Below, one piece after another: positions 21,188-29,816 of a stretch of 35,362 nt of DNA; position 1 is the stretch's first letter, and each line of letters begins with the position of its first letter. The stretch lies in contig NZ_AYVL01000025.1 in assembly GCF_000502835.1 (NCBI RefSeq), forward strand, positions 72,544 through 107,905, read 5' to 3'. Position numbers and translations under genes: made by a program. The notes under the pieces were generated by a model. It made no database searches, was not told the DNA's origin, and was given only the letters and a program-made list of their open reading frames with translations. This stretch comes from Mesorhizobium sp. LSJC280B00 (GTDB lineage Bacteria; Pseudomonadota; Alphaproteobacteria; Rhizobiales; Rhizobiaceae).

Positions 21188-23401
21188 ATGAGCAAGCCGC
21201 GCGCGACCGTTGCGACAAGCGGGCCGGACGGACTGGCGCCAGCCGGCGATGTCGCGGCGATTGTCGCCGGCACGCACGGCGATCCGTTTGCCGTGCTTGG
21301 CGTGCATGAGGCGGGAAAGGGCTTTGTCGCCCGCTGCTTCGTCCCTCATGCCGAGTTCGTCACCGCCTATACGCTGACCGGCAAGAAGGCCGGCGAGCTG
21401 TCGAGACGCGACGACCGCGGTTTCTTCGAAGGCAAACTGTCGCTGCGCAAACGCCAGCCGCTGCGCTATCACGCCAGGAATTCCGGCGGTGACTGGTGGC
21501 TGACCGATCCATATTCCTTCGGTCCCGTGCTCGGCCCGATGGACGATTATTACATCGCCGAAGGGTCGCATCTCAGGCTGTTCGACAAGCTCGGCGCCCA
21601 TCTCATCGACCATGAAGGTGCATCGGGTGTGCATTTTGCGGTGTGGGCGCCCAATGCAAGGCGCGTCTCGGTGGTCGGCGACTTCAACGAGTGGGACGGC
21701 CGCAGGCATAGCATGCGCGTCCGCCGCGACACCGGCATCTGGGAGCTGTTCATTCCCGACATCGGCGCTGGCCGCCCATATAAGTATGAAATCATCGGGC
21801 CGGATGGCGTGAGATTGCCGCTCAAAGCCGATCCGTTCGCCTTCAAGTCCGAACTGCGCCCGGCCACCGCCTCGGTGACGGCACTGCCGCCGGCGCATGA
21901 ATGGGGTGACGAGGCGCACCGGAACTACTGGCGCAATGCCGACCACAGGCGCGAAGCCGTATCGATCTACGAGGTCCATGCCGGGTCGTGGCGGCTTCAC
22001 GACGACGGCAGCTTCCTGTCGTGGGATGAGCTCGCCGACAGGCTGATCCCTTACGTGGTCGAGACCGGTTTTACCCACATCGAATTCATGCCGATCTCCG
22101 AACACCCTTATGACCCGTCCTGGGGCTACCAGACGACGGGTCTTTATGCGCCGACTGCCCGCTTTGGCGATCCGGACGGTTTTGCCCGCTTCGTCGACGG
22201 CGCCCACCGTGCAGGCATCGGCGTCATCCTCGACTGGGTGCCGGCGCATTTCCCGGTTGACGAACACGGTCTGGCAAAGTTCGACGGTACCGCGCTCTAC
22301 GAACATGCCGATCCGCGCAAGGGCTTCCATCCCGACTGGAACACCGCGATCTATAATTTTGGGCGCCGCGAAGTGATTTCGTTCCTGGTCAACAATGCGC
22401 TGTTCTGGGCCGAGAAATATCACGTCGACGGACTGCGCGTCGATGCGGTCGCCTCGATGCTTTATCTCGATTATTCGCGCAAGGCCGGTGAATGGATTCC
22501 CAACGAGAAGGGCGGGCGGGAGAACCTCGAAGCGGTCAGCTTCCTGCAGCGTATGAACAAGGAGGTCTACGGCCATCATCCAGGTGTGATGACCATCGCC
22601 GAGGAATCGACCTCGTGGCCGAAAGTCTCGCAGCCGGTGCATGAAGGCGGACTGGGCTTCGGTTTTAAATGGAACATGGGCTTCATGCATGACACTTTGG
22701 AGTATTTCTCCAAGGAGCCGATCTTCCGCAAGCATCACCACAACGACATCACCTTCGGTCTGGTCTACGCCTTCAGCGAGAATTTCGTGCTGCCGCTGTC
22801 CCATGACGAAGTGGTGCACGGCAAGGGCACGCTGCTCAACAAGATGGCCGGCGACGACTGGCAGAAATTCGCGACGCTGCGCGCCTATTACGCGTTCATG
22901 TGGGGTTATCCCGGCAAGAAGCTGTTGTTCATGGGCCAGGAGTTCGCACAGCGCCGCGAGTGGAGCGAGGGGCGCGCGCTCGACTGGAACCTGCTCGATT
23001 TCCGGCTCCACCGCGGCGTCTGGCAGACGGTGCGCGATCTCAACTATCTCTACCGCTCGCGCCCCGCGCTGCATGCCCGCGACTGCGAGCCGGAGGGCTT
23101 TTCCTGGCTGATCGTCGATGACAGCGCGAACTCAGTATTTGCTTGGCTGCGCAGCGCGCCGGGCGGCAACCCGGTCGCCGTCATTTCCAACTTCACGCCG
23201 GTGCCGCGCGACAATTACCGCGTGCCGTTGCCGCACGCCGGAAAATGGCGCGAGATCATCAACACCGATGCCACGGATTATGGCGGTTCCGGCAAGGGCA
23301 ATAGCGGCGTCGTCGAGGCTCGGGCGGAAGGAGGAGGCATTTCGGCGACGATGCTTTTGCCGCCGCTGTCGACGATCATGCTCGAATTCGTCCCGGACTG
23401 A
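21188..23401 (+). CDS. glgB: 1,4-alpha-glucan branching enzyme
   Basis: This is a 737-residue protein from ATG 21188, with GGGGAGGG about 10 bp upstream. The frame is open to 21104, but that would place the N-terminus inside the palindromic element, and 737 fits the usual 730-740. An N-terminal carbohydrate module (DPFAVLGVHEAG) and a CBM48 domain (GVHFAVWAPNARRVSVVGDF) lead into a GH13 barrel. Catalytic residues are Asp419 in GLRVDAVASML, Glu472 in TIAEEST and transition-state Asp540 in LSHDEVVHGK. It cuts an alpha-1,4 chain and rejoins it by an alpha-1,6 link, giving glycogen its branches. It lies between the phosphorylase and the pyrophosphorylase genes. Confidence 0.95.
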   Translation: MSKPRATVATSGPDGLAPAGDVAAIVAGTHGDPFAVLGVHEAGKGFVARCFVPHAEFVTAYTLTGKKAGELSRRDDRGFFEGKLSLRKRQPLRYHARNSGGDWWLTDPYSFGPVLGPMDDYYIAEGSHLRLFDKLGAHLIDHEGASGVHFAVWAPNARRVSVVGDFNEWDGRRHSMRVRRDTGIWELFIPDIGAGRPYKYEIIGPDGVRLPLKADPFAFKSELRPATASVTALPPAHEWGDEAHRNYWRNADHRREAVSIYEVHAGSWRLHDDGSFLSWDELADRLIPYVVETGFTHIEFMPISEHPYDPSWGYQTTGLYAPTARFGDPDGFARFVDGAHRAGIGVILDWVPAHFPVDEHGLAKFDGTALYEHADPRKGFHPDWNTAIYNFGRREVISFLVNNALFWAEKYHVDGLRVDAVASMLYLDYSRKAGEWIPNEKGGRENLEAVSFLQRMNKEVYGHHPGVMTIAEESTSWPKVSQPVHEGGLGFGFKWNMGFMHDTLEYFSKEPIFRKHHHNDITFGLVYAFSENFVLPLSHDEVVHGKGTLLNKMAGDDWQKFATLRAYYAFMWGYPGKKLLFMGQEFAQRREWSEGRALDWNLLDFRLHRGVWQTVRDLNYLYRSRPALHARDCEPEGFSWLIVDDSANSVFAWLRSAPGGNPVAVISNFTPVPRDNYRVPLPHAGKWREIINTDATDYGGSGKGNSGVVEARAEGGGISATMLLPPLSTIMLEFVPD

Positions 23402-23436
23402 GCTATGTCTGGAGCATCTAACCTGGGAGGATAGGA

Positions 23437-24702
23437 ATGGCTGAAACAAAACGAACACAGCCGCTGGCACGCGACGCCATGGCTTATGTGCTGGCCGGCG
23501 GCCGTGGCAGCCGGCTCAAGGAACTGACCGACCGCCGCGCCAAACCGGCGGTCTATTTCGGCGGCAAGACCCGCATCATCGATTTCGCGCTCTCCAATGC
23601 GCTCAATTCCGGTATCCGCCGCCTCGGCGTCGCCACCCAGTACAAGGCGCATTCGCTGATCCGCCATCTGCAGCGCGGCTGGAACTTCCTACGGCCCGAG
23701 CGCAACGAGAGTTTCGACATTCTGCCGGCCAGCCAGCGTGTGTCGGAAACGCAATGGTATGAGGGCACCGCCGACGCCGTGTACCAGAACATCGACATCA
23801 TCGAGGCCTACGGGCCGGAATACATGGTCATCCTGGCCGGCGACCACATCTACAAGATGGACTACGAAATGATGCTGCGCCAGCATGTCGAGGCCGGCGC
23901 CGATGTCACCGTCGGCTGCCTCGAAGTGCCGCGCATGGAAGCCACCGGCTTCGGCGTCATGCATGTCGATCCCAAGGACACCATTATCTCCTTCATCGAA
24001 AAGCCCGCCGATCCGCCAGGCATTCCCGACAAGCCGGATTTTGCGCTGGCCTCGATGGGCATCTATGTGTTCAAGACCAAGTTCCTGATGGAGCAATTGC
24101 GTCGCGATGCGGCAGAGCCCGGCTCGAGCCGCGACTTCGGCAAGGACATCATCCCCTACATCGTCGAGCACGGAAAGGCGATCGCCCATCGCTTCGCCAA
24201 ATCCTGCGTGCGCTCGACCGCCGAGAACGAGGCCTATTGGCGCGACGTCGGCACGGTCGACGCCTATTGGGAGGCCAATATCGACCTGACCGACATCACG
24301 CCGGAACTCGACCTTTACGACCGCGACTGGCCGATCTGGACTTATGCCGAGTTGAAGCCGCCGGCAAAGTTCGTGCATGACGAGGATGGCCGCCGCGGGT
24401 CGGCCGTGTCGTCTCTCGTGTCGGGCGATTGCATCGTTTCGGGCGCTTCGCTGAAGCGAAGCCTGATCTTCACCGGCGCGCGCATCAATTCCTATTCGAC
24501 CCTGGAGGAGGTCGTCATGCTGCCGGACGTCCATGTCGGCCGCAACGCCAGGCTGAAGCGCGTGGTCATCGATCACGGCGTCAGGATCCCGGAGGGGCTG
24601 GTGGTCGGCGAGGATCCTGTCCTCGACGCCAAGCGTTTCCGCGTTTCGGAAAAAGGCATCTGCCTGGTGACGCAGGACATGATCAACAGGCTGGGATCGT
24701 AG
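23437..24702 (+). CDS. glgC: Glucose-1-phosphate adenylyltransferase (ADP-glucose pyrophosphorylase)
   Basis: This 421-residue protein starts at ATG 23437 behind GGGAGG. The nucleotide site LAGGRGSRLKELTDRRAKPA, the LSNALNSGIRRLGVATQYKA segment, ILAGDHIYKMDYE with the catalytic Asp, and the substrate-binding FIEKPADPP with Lys are all present. The C-terminal left-handed beta-helix repeats (SGDCIVSGASLKRSLIFTGA) hold the allosteric sites. It makes ADP-glucose and pyrophosphate from glucose 1-phosphate and ATP, the committed step of bacterial glycogen synthesis. In rhizobia and related bacteria the enzyme is typically activated by fructose 6-phosphate and pyruvate; this is family knowledge, not seen here. 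The glgA gene starts 3 bp after its stop. Confidence 0.95.
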   Translation: MAETKRTQPLARDAMAYVLAGGRGSRLKELTDRRAKPAVYFGGKTRIIDFALSNALNSGIRRLGVATQYKAHSLIRHLQRGWNFLRPERNESFDILPASQRVSETQWYEGTADAVYQNIDIIEAYGPEYMVILAGDHIYKMDYEMMLRQHVEAGADVTVGCLEVPRMEATGFGVMHVDPKDTIISFIEKPADPPGIPDKPDFALASMGIYVFKTKFLMEQLRRDAAEPGSSRDFGKDIIPYIVEHGKAIAHRFAKSCVRSTAENEAYWRDVGTVDAYWEANIDLTDITPELDLYDRDWPIWTYAELKPPAKFVHDEDGRRGSAVSSLVSGDCIVSGASLKRSLIFTGARINSYSTLEEVVMLPDVHVGRNARLKRVVIDHGVRIPEGLVVGEDPVLDAKRFRVSEKGICLVTQDMINRLGS

Positions 24703-24705
24703 TGC

Positions 24706-26151
24706 ATGCAGGTTCTGTCGGTGGCGCCCGAGATCTTTCCGCTGGTCAAGACGGGCGGGCTCGCCGACGTGACCGGCGCCTTGCCCGTGGCATTGGCCGG
24801 CAAGGGCGTCACCATGCGCACGCTCGTCCCCGGCTATCCTCAGGTGATGGGCGCCTTCAGGAAAAAGAAGCCGGTTCAGCAATATCCATTGCTGCAGGGC
24901 GGCAAGGCCTCGGTGCATGCCGTCCAGATCGCCGGGCTCGACCTGTTCGTGCTTGACGCGCCGCATCTTTTCGACCGTCCCGGCGGCCCATACGGCAACG
25001 CGACTGGCGCCGACTGGCCGGACAATTGGCGCCGGTTCGCGGCCTTGAGCCAGGTAGGCGGTGATATTGCCGGCGGTGCGATCTCGGGCTACCTGCCCGA
25101 TATCGTCCATGCCCATGACTGGCAGTCGGCAATGACGCTTGCCTACATGCGCTACGGCAAGGCGGTCGGCACGCCGTCGATGATCACCGTCCACAACCTC
25201 GCCTTCCAGGGTCAGTTCGGCGCCGGCATTTTTGGCGAGCTTGGCCTGCCGGCGGCAGCGATGGCGCTCGACGGCGTCGAATATTATGGCGGCGTCGGCT
25301 TCCTCAAGGCCGGTCTGCAGGCCGCCTGGGCGATCACCACGGTCAGCCCGACCTATGCCCAGGAAATCCGCTTGCCCGAATTCGGCATGGGCCTCGACGG
25401 CCTGATCAACATGCGCTCCGTCGATCTCCATGGCATCGTCAACGGCATCGATACCGAGATATGGAACCCGGAAACCGACAAGCATCTAGCCTCCAACTAC
25501 ACCGCAAAGACGCTCAAGGCGCGAATGCCCAACAAGGCCGCGGTCGAGGACCGTTTCAGCCTCGATCGCGATGACAGCCCGATCGTCTGCGTCGTCAGCC
25601 GGCTGACCTGGCAAAAGGGCATGGACATGCTGGCTGCGGCCGTCGACGGCATCGTCGCGGCAGGTGCACGGCTGGCAATCCTTGGGTCTGGCGACGCTGG
25701 GCTGGAAGGCGCGTTGCTTGCCGCCGCAGCCCGCCATCGCGGCCGCATCGGCGTCGTCGTCGGCTATGACGAGGGACTCTCCCACACCATGCAGGGCGGC
25801 TGCGACGCAATCATTATCCCATCGCGCTTCGAACCTTGCGGGCTGACACAGCTTTACGGCCTGCGCTATGGCTGCGTGCCGGTGGTCGCCCGTACCGGGG
25901 GCCTTGCCGACACGATCATCGATGCCAACGAAGCCGCCATCTCTGCCGGCGTTGCGACCGGTTTCCAGTTTGCGCCCGCCAATGCCGGCGCCTTGCTGCA
26001 CGCCGTCCGCCGCCTTGTCGAGGCGCATGCCAATCCCGCAGTGTGGACGTCGATGCAGCGGCAAGGCATGAAGGCCGACGTTTCGTGGGACAAAAGCGCC
26101 GAAAAATATGTCCAACACTATCGCTTGCTGCTTTCGAAAAGGGCTGCCTGA
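24706..26151 (+). CDS. glgA: Glycogen synthase (ADP-glucose type)
   Basis: This is a 481-residue GT5 enzyme from ATG 24706. The N-terminal ADP-glucose-binding motif PLVKTGGLADVTGALP with Lys15 is present, as are HAHDWQSAMTLAYMRYG, TVHNLAFQGQFGA and, in the C-terminal Rossmann domain, SRLTWQKGMDML and SRFEPCGLTQLYGLRYG with the catalytic Glu. It extends alpha-1,4-glucan chains with glucose from ADP-glucose. It is packed 3 bp after glgC and 3 bp before pgm, so the three are surely one transcript. No clear ribosome-binding site is seen just before the ATG (GGGATCGTAGTGC), so its translation may depend on coupling to glgC. Confidence 0.95.
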   Translation: MQVLSVAPEIFPLVKTGGLADVTGALPVALAGKGVTMRTLVPGYPQVMGAFRKKKPVQQYPLLQGGKASVHAVQIAGLDLFVLDAPHLFDRPGGPYGNATGADWPDNWRRFAALSQVGGDIAGGAISGYLPDIVHAHDWQSAMTLAYMRYGKAVGTPSMITVHNLAFQGQFGAGIFGELGLPAAAMALDGVEYYGGVGFLKAGLQAAWAITTVSPTYAQEIRLPEFGMGLDGLINMRSVDLHGIVNGIDTEIWNPETDKHLASNYTAKTLKARMPNKAAVEDRFSLDRDDSPIVCVVSRLTWQKGMDMLAAAVDGIVAAGARLAILGSGDAGLEGALLAAAARHRGRIGVVVGYDEGLSHTMQGGCDAIIIPSRFEPCGLTQLYGLRYGCVPVVARTGGLADTIIDANEAAISAGVATGFQFAPANAGALLHAVRRLVEAHANPAVWTSMQRQGMKADVSWDKSAEKYVQHYRLLLSKRAA

Positions 26152-26154
26152 CTG

Positions 26155-27783
26155 ATGATCCGCACCGTCGCCACCAAACCCTATCCCGACCAGAAGCCCG
26201 GCACCTCCGGGCTACGCAAGAAAGTCCCGGTGTTCCAGCAGGAGCACTATGCCGAGAACTTCATCCAGTCGATCTTCGATGCGCTGGACGGGTTCGAGGG
26301 CAAAACCCTGGTGATCGGTGGCGACGGCCGCTTCTATAACCGCGAGGTCATCCAGAAGGCCATCGCCATGGCCGCGGCAAACGGCTTCGGCAAGGTGATG
26401 GTCGGGCAGGGCGGCATCTTGTCGACGCCGGCCGCTTCGCATGTCATCCGCAAATACAAGACCTTTGGCGGCATCATCCTGTCGGCCAGCCACAATCCGG
26501 GTGGCCCGCATGAGGATTTCGGCATCAAATACAATGCCGGCAATGGCGGCCCGGCGCCGGAAAAGCTGACCGACGCGATCTTCGAAAAAACCAAGGCGAT
26601 TTTAAGCTTCAAGATCGCCGATATCGGGCAGGTCGACATCGACACGATCGGCACGGTCAAGACGGGGGACATGACCGTCGAAATCATCGATCCTGTCGCC
26701 GACTATGCCGAACTGATGGAAAGCCTGTTCGATTTCGACGCATTGCGGGCGCTGTTCAGGTCGGGCTTCCGCATGCGCTTCGACGCCATGCATGCGGTGA
26801 CCGGCCCCTACGCCAAGGAGATCCTCGAAAACCGGCTCGGCGCGCCCAACGGCACCGCCCGCAATTTCATTCCGCTGCCGGATTTCGGCGGCCATCATCC
26901 CGATCCCAATCTGGTGCATGCAAAACACCTTTACGACGAGATGATGGGGCCGGATGCGCCAGACTTTGGCGCCGCCTCGGATGGCGACGGCGACCGCAAC
27001 CTGATCATCGGCAAGGGCATTTTCATCACCCCGTCGGATTCGGTGGCCATGCTCGCCGCCAACGCCCATCTGGCGCCGGGCTACAAGGCCGGGCTGAAAG
27101 GCATCGCCCGCTCGATGCCGACCAGCGGTGCTGCCGACCGGGTCGCCGAAAAGCTCGGCATCGGCATCTATGAAACGCCGACCGGCTGGAAGTTCTTCGG
27201 CAACCTGCTCGACGCCGGCATTGCGACAATCTGCGGCGAGGAGAGCGCTGGAACCGGCTCCAACCATGTCCGCGAAAAGGACGGGCTGTGGGCCGTGCTT
27301 TTGTGGCTCAACATCCTTGCCGCGCGTGGTGAAAGCGCCAAGCAGATCGTCACCGAACATTGGGCGGCCTATGGCCGTAACTACTATTCGCGCCACGACT
27401 ACGAGGAGGTCGAGATCGATCGTGCCAACGCGCTTGTCGACGAGCTGCGCGCCAAGCTCGGCTCGCTGCTTGGCACCAGCGTGCGCGGCATGACGATCGC
27501 CAGCGCCGATGATTTCGCCTATCACGATCCGGTCGACGGCTCGGTCAGCAAGAACCAGGGCATCAGGGTGTTGTTCGAAGGCGGCTCACGCGTCGTCTTC
27601 CGCCTGTCCGGCACCGGCACCTCGGGCGCGACGCTGCGGCTTTATGTCGAGCGCTACGAGCCGGACAAGAACCGCCACGATCTCGACACCCAGGAGGCGC
27701 TTGCCGATCTGATCGTGGCGGCCGACGACATTGCCGGGATTCGCAGCCATACCGGCCGCGCCAAACCGAGCGTCATCACCTGA
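26155..27783 (+). CDS. pgm: Phosphoglucomutase (alpha-D-glucose-specific)
   Basis: This is a 542-residue protein from ATG 26155. The alpha-D-phosphohexomutase features are VIGGDGRFYNREVIQ near 53-67, the catalytic loop ILSASHNPGG with phospho-acceptor Ser112, the metal loop SDGDGDRN (three Asp residues), the sugar-binding CGEESAGTGSNHVREKDG and the phosphate-binding FRLSGTGTSGAT near the C-terminus. The length and the GEESAG sequence fit the 540-560 residue Pgm group, not phosphomannomutase. It links glycogen turnover to central metabolism by exchanging glucose 1- and 6-phosphate. Its TGA shares one base with the glgX ATG (TGATG), so translation is coupled. Confidence 0.95.
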   Translation: MIRTVATKPYPDQKPGTSGLRKKVPVFQQEHYAENFIQSIFDALDGFEGKTLVIGGDGRFYNREVIQKAIAMAAANGFGKVMVGQGGILSTPAASHVIRKYKTFGGIILSASHNPGGPHEDFGIKYNAGNGGPAPEKLTDAIFEKTKAILSFKIADIGQVDIDTIGTVKTGDMTVEIIDPVADYAELMESLFDFDALRALFRSGFRMRFDAMHAVTGPYAKEILENRLGAPNGTARNFIPLPDFGGHHPDPNLVHAKHLYDEMMGPDAPDFGAASDGDGDRNLIIGKGIFITPSDSVAMLAANAHLAPGYKAGLKGIARSMPTSGAADRVAEKLGIGIYETPTGWKFFGNLLDAGIATICGEESAGTGSNHVREKDGLWAVLLWLNILAARGESAKQIVTEHWAAYGRNYYSRHDYEEVEIDRANALVDELRAKLGSLLGTSVRGMTIASADDFAYHDPVDGSVSKNQGIRVLFEGGSRVVFRLSGTGTSGATLRLYVERYEPDKNRHDLDTQEALADLIVAADDIAGIRSHTGRAKPSVIT

Positions 27784-29816
27784 TGTCGTCGGGACTATCC
27801 GCCGGCTATCGTCCGCGATTTGGCGGGCTTGCCGGGGAGGGCGGCATCCGCTTCGCCGCATGGTCCTCGTTGGCTCGGCGCATCTGGGTTTCGATTTTCG
27901 ACGAACACGGCAACCGCGAAATCGACCGGCTGGAACTCCAGTCGGAAGGCGAGGGCGTCCACGCACTTTTTGTTGCCGGTCTCGCCGCCGGCACCCGATA
28001 CGGGTTCCGTGCCGATGGCGACTACGCGCCGGAACACGGTTTCTGGTTCGATCCCGACAAGCTGCTGGCCGATCCCTATGCCGTCGAGATCGACAGGCCC
28101 TATGCCTATGACGGCCGGCTAGCCGCGCGCCGGGGCGAGGGGGCCGACACGGCGCCGCTGATGCCGAAAGCCATCGCCGGCGCCTTGCCGGAACCCTTGC
28201 CTGCCTTGCCGCCTCTGTTTCGGTCCGGCGGCCTCATCTACGAAGTGCCGGTACGCGCGTTCACAAAGCTGCATAAGGACATTCCCGAGAAGCAACGCGG
28301 CACCATTGGAGCGCTCGCTCACCCCCTCGTTGTCGAGCATCTGCAAAAACTCGGCGTGGCAGCCATTGAGTTGATGCCGGTGACTGCATCGATCGACGAA
28401 CGGCATTTACCGCCGCTCGGTCTGCGCAACGCCTGGGGTTATAATCCCGTGACCTTCATGGCGCTCGATCCGCGACTGGCGCCCGGCGGTCTGGCCGAGT
28501 TGCGCGGAACGGTCGCCGCGCTGCGCGAGGCCGGCATCGGCACCATTCTCGACCTTGTGTTCAACCACACCGGCGAAAGCGACCGGCTCGGCCCGACATT
28601 GTCGCTGCGCGGCCTCGACAGCCGCGCCTATTACCGGCACGAGCCGGACGGCGCTCTGGTCAATGACACCGGAACCGGCAATACGGTTGCGTGCGATCAT
28701 CCGGTCGTCCGGGAAATGGTCCTCGACACGCTTCGCCACTTTGTCCAGCGCGCCGGTGTCGACGGATTCCGCTTCGACCTGGCGCCGATCCTCGGCCGCG
28801 TCGACGGCGTTTTCGACGCCGATGCGCCGCTGCTGAACGCCATTCGCAAAGATCCTGTTCTTGGCGACCGGGTGCTGATCGCCGAGCCTTGGGATATCGG
28901 ACCGGATGGCTATCAGCTCGGCAATTTTCCGCCGCCCTTCCTCGAATGGAACGACAAATGCCGTGACGATATCCGCCGTTTCTGGCGCGGCGAGGGCGGC
29001 ATTATCGGTGCCTTGGCGACGCGGCTTGCTGGTTCGTCCGATGTCTTTGCCAAACCAGGCCAGACAACGAGCCGCAGCATCAACTTCATCGCCGCGCATG
29101 ACGGCATGACGCTGGCTGATATCGTTGCCTATGAGCACAAGCACAATGAGGCCAATGGCGAACAGAACCGCGATGGTCACGACGACAACCTGTCCTGGAA
29201 CAATGGCCTCGAGGGCGAGACCGGCGACCAGTCAATCGTTACGGCCCGTTTCGATGACCAGTGCGCGCTGCTGGCGACGCTCTTTGCCTCGCGCGGCACG
29301 ATCATGCTGACGGCCGGCGACGAGTTCGGCCGCACGCAGCGCGGCAACAACAACGCCTACGCGCAGGACAATGACATCACCTGGCTCGACTGGGCCGGGC
29401 GCGACCGGGCGCTGGAGCTGTACACGGTTCTGCTCGCCAAGATGCGTCGTGCCGTGCCGGCGCTTTTGGACACAACATTCCTGACCGGAGAACCGCCTGC
29501 GGGCTCGGAAATCCCAGACGTAGCCTGGCTGACGGAAACCGGCATGCCGCTCGACGAGGCCGCCTGGCACGATGCCAGGCGGCACCGGCTGGTCATGGTT
29601 CTCGGGAGCGGTGAGAACAGTCGCCTTGCGGTGATCATCAACGGCGACCGCCGGGCCTGCATGTTCACGCTGCCGGAACGGACGGGTTTTCTTTGGCGCC
29701 CAGCTATCGAACCGGATAGTAGCGATATCTCGCGGCCGGTGCCTGGGCGAACGGTCCTGTTCATGATCGAAAGCAGGACAGCGCGGGCGGGCGCAGGGGA
29801 GAGCCATGATGGCTGA
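27783..29816 (+). CDS. glgX: Glycogen debranching enzyme (isoamylase type)
   Basis: This 677-residue GH13 protein starts at ATG 27783, overlapping the pgm stop by one base. An N-terminal CBM48-like domain (IRFAAWSSLARRIWVSIFDE) precedes the barrel. Catalytic residues are Asp332 in VDGFRFDLAPIL, Glu368 in VLIAEPWDIG and Asp440 in AAHDGMTLADIV. The WNDKCRDDIRRFWRGEGG segment and the GDEFGRTQRGNNNAYAQDND segment are typical of GlgX. It removes short branches left by the phosphorylase, releasing maltotetraose-like chains. The product would suit the alpha-glucosidase encoded next, which overlaps this gene by 11 bp. A few residues shorter or longer than homologues would be normal; nothing is missing. 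Confidence 0.93.
   Translation: MSSGLSAGYRPRFGGLAGEGGIRFAAWSSLARRIWVSIFDEHGNREIDRLELQSEGEGVHALFVAGLAAGTRYGFRADGDYAPEHGFWFDPDKLLADPYAVEIDRPYAYDGRLAARRGEGADTAPLMPKAIAGALPEPLPALPPLFRSGGLIYEVPVRAFTKLHKDIPEKQRGTIGALAHPLVVEHLQKLGVAAIELMPVTASIDERHLPPLGLRNAWGYNPVTFMALDPRLAPGGLAELRGTVAALREAGIGTILDLVFNHTGESDRLGPTLSLRGLDSRAYYRHEPDGALVNDTGTGNTVACDHPVVREMVLDTLRHFVQRAGVDGFRFDLAPILGRVDGVFDADAPLLNAIRKDPVLGDRVLIAEPWDIGPDGYQLGNFPPPFLEWNDKCRDDIRRFWRGEGGIIGALATRLAGSSDVFAKPGQTTSRSINFIAAHDGMTLADIVAYEHKHNEANGEQNRDGHDDNLSWNNGLEGETGDQSIVTARFDDQCALLATLFASRGTIMLTAGDEFGRTQRGNNNAYAQDNDITWLDWAGRDRALELYTVLLAKMRRAVPALLDTTFLTGEPPAGSEIPDVAWLTETGMPLDEAAWHDARRHRLVMVLGSGENSRLAVIINGDRRACMFTLPERTGFLWRPAIEPDSSDISRPVPGRTVLFMIESRTARAGAGESHDG

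Noticed and set aside
21074..23074. A 666-codon open frame on the minus strand opposite glgB
   Set aside because: It mirrors the codon structure of glgB, has no family pattern and no ribosome-binding site, and starts inside the real gene. High third-position GC makes such antisense frames common.
23689..25485. A 598-codon minus-strand frame opposite glgC and glgA
   Set aside because: It crosses two well-supported genes on the other strand and shows only low-complexity, mirror-type composition.
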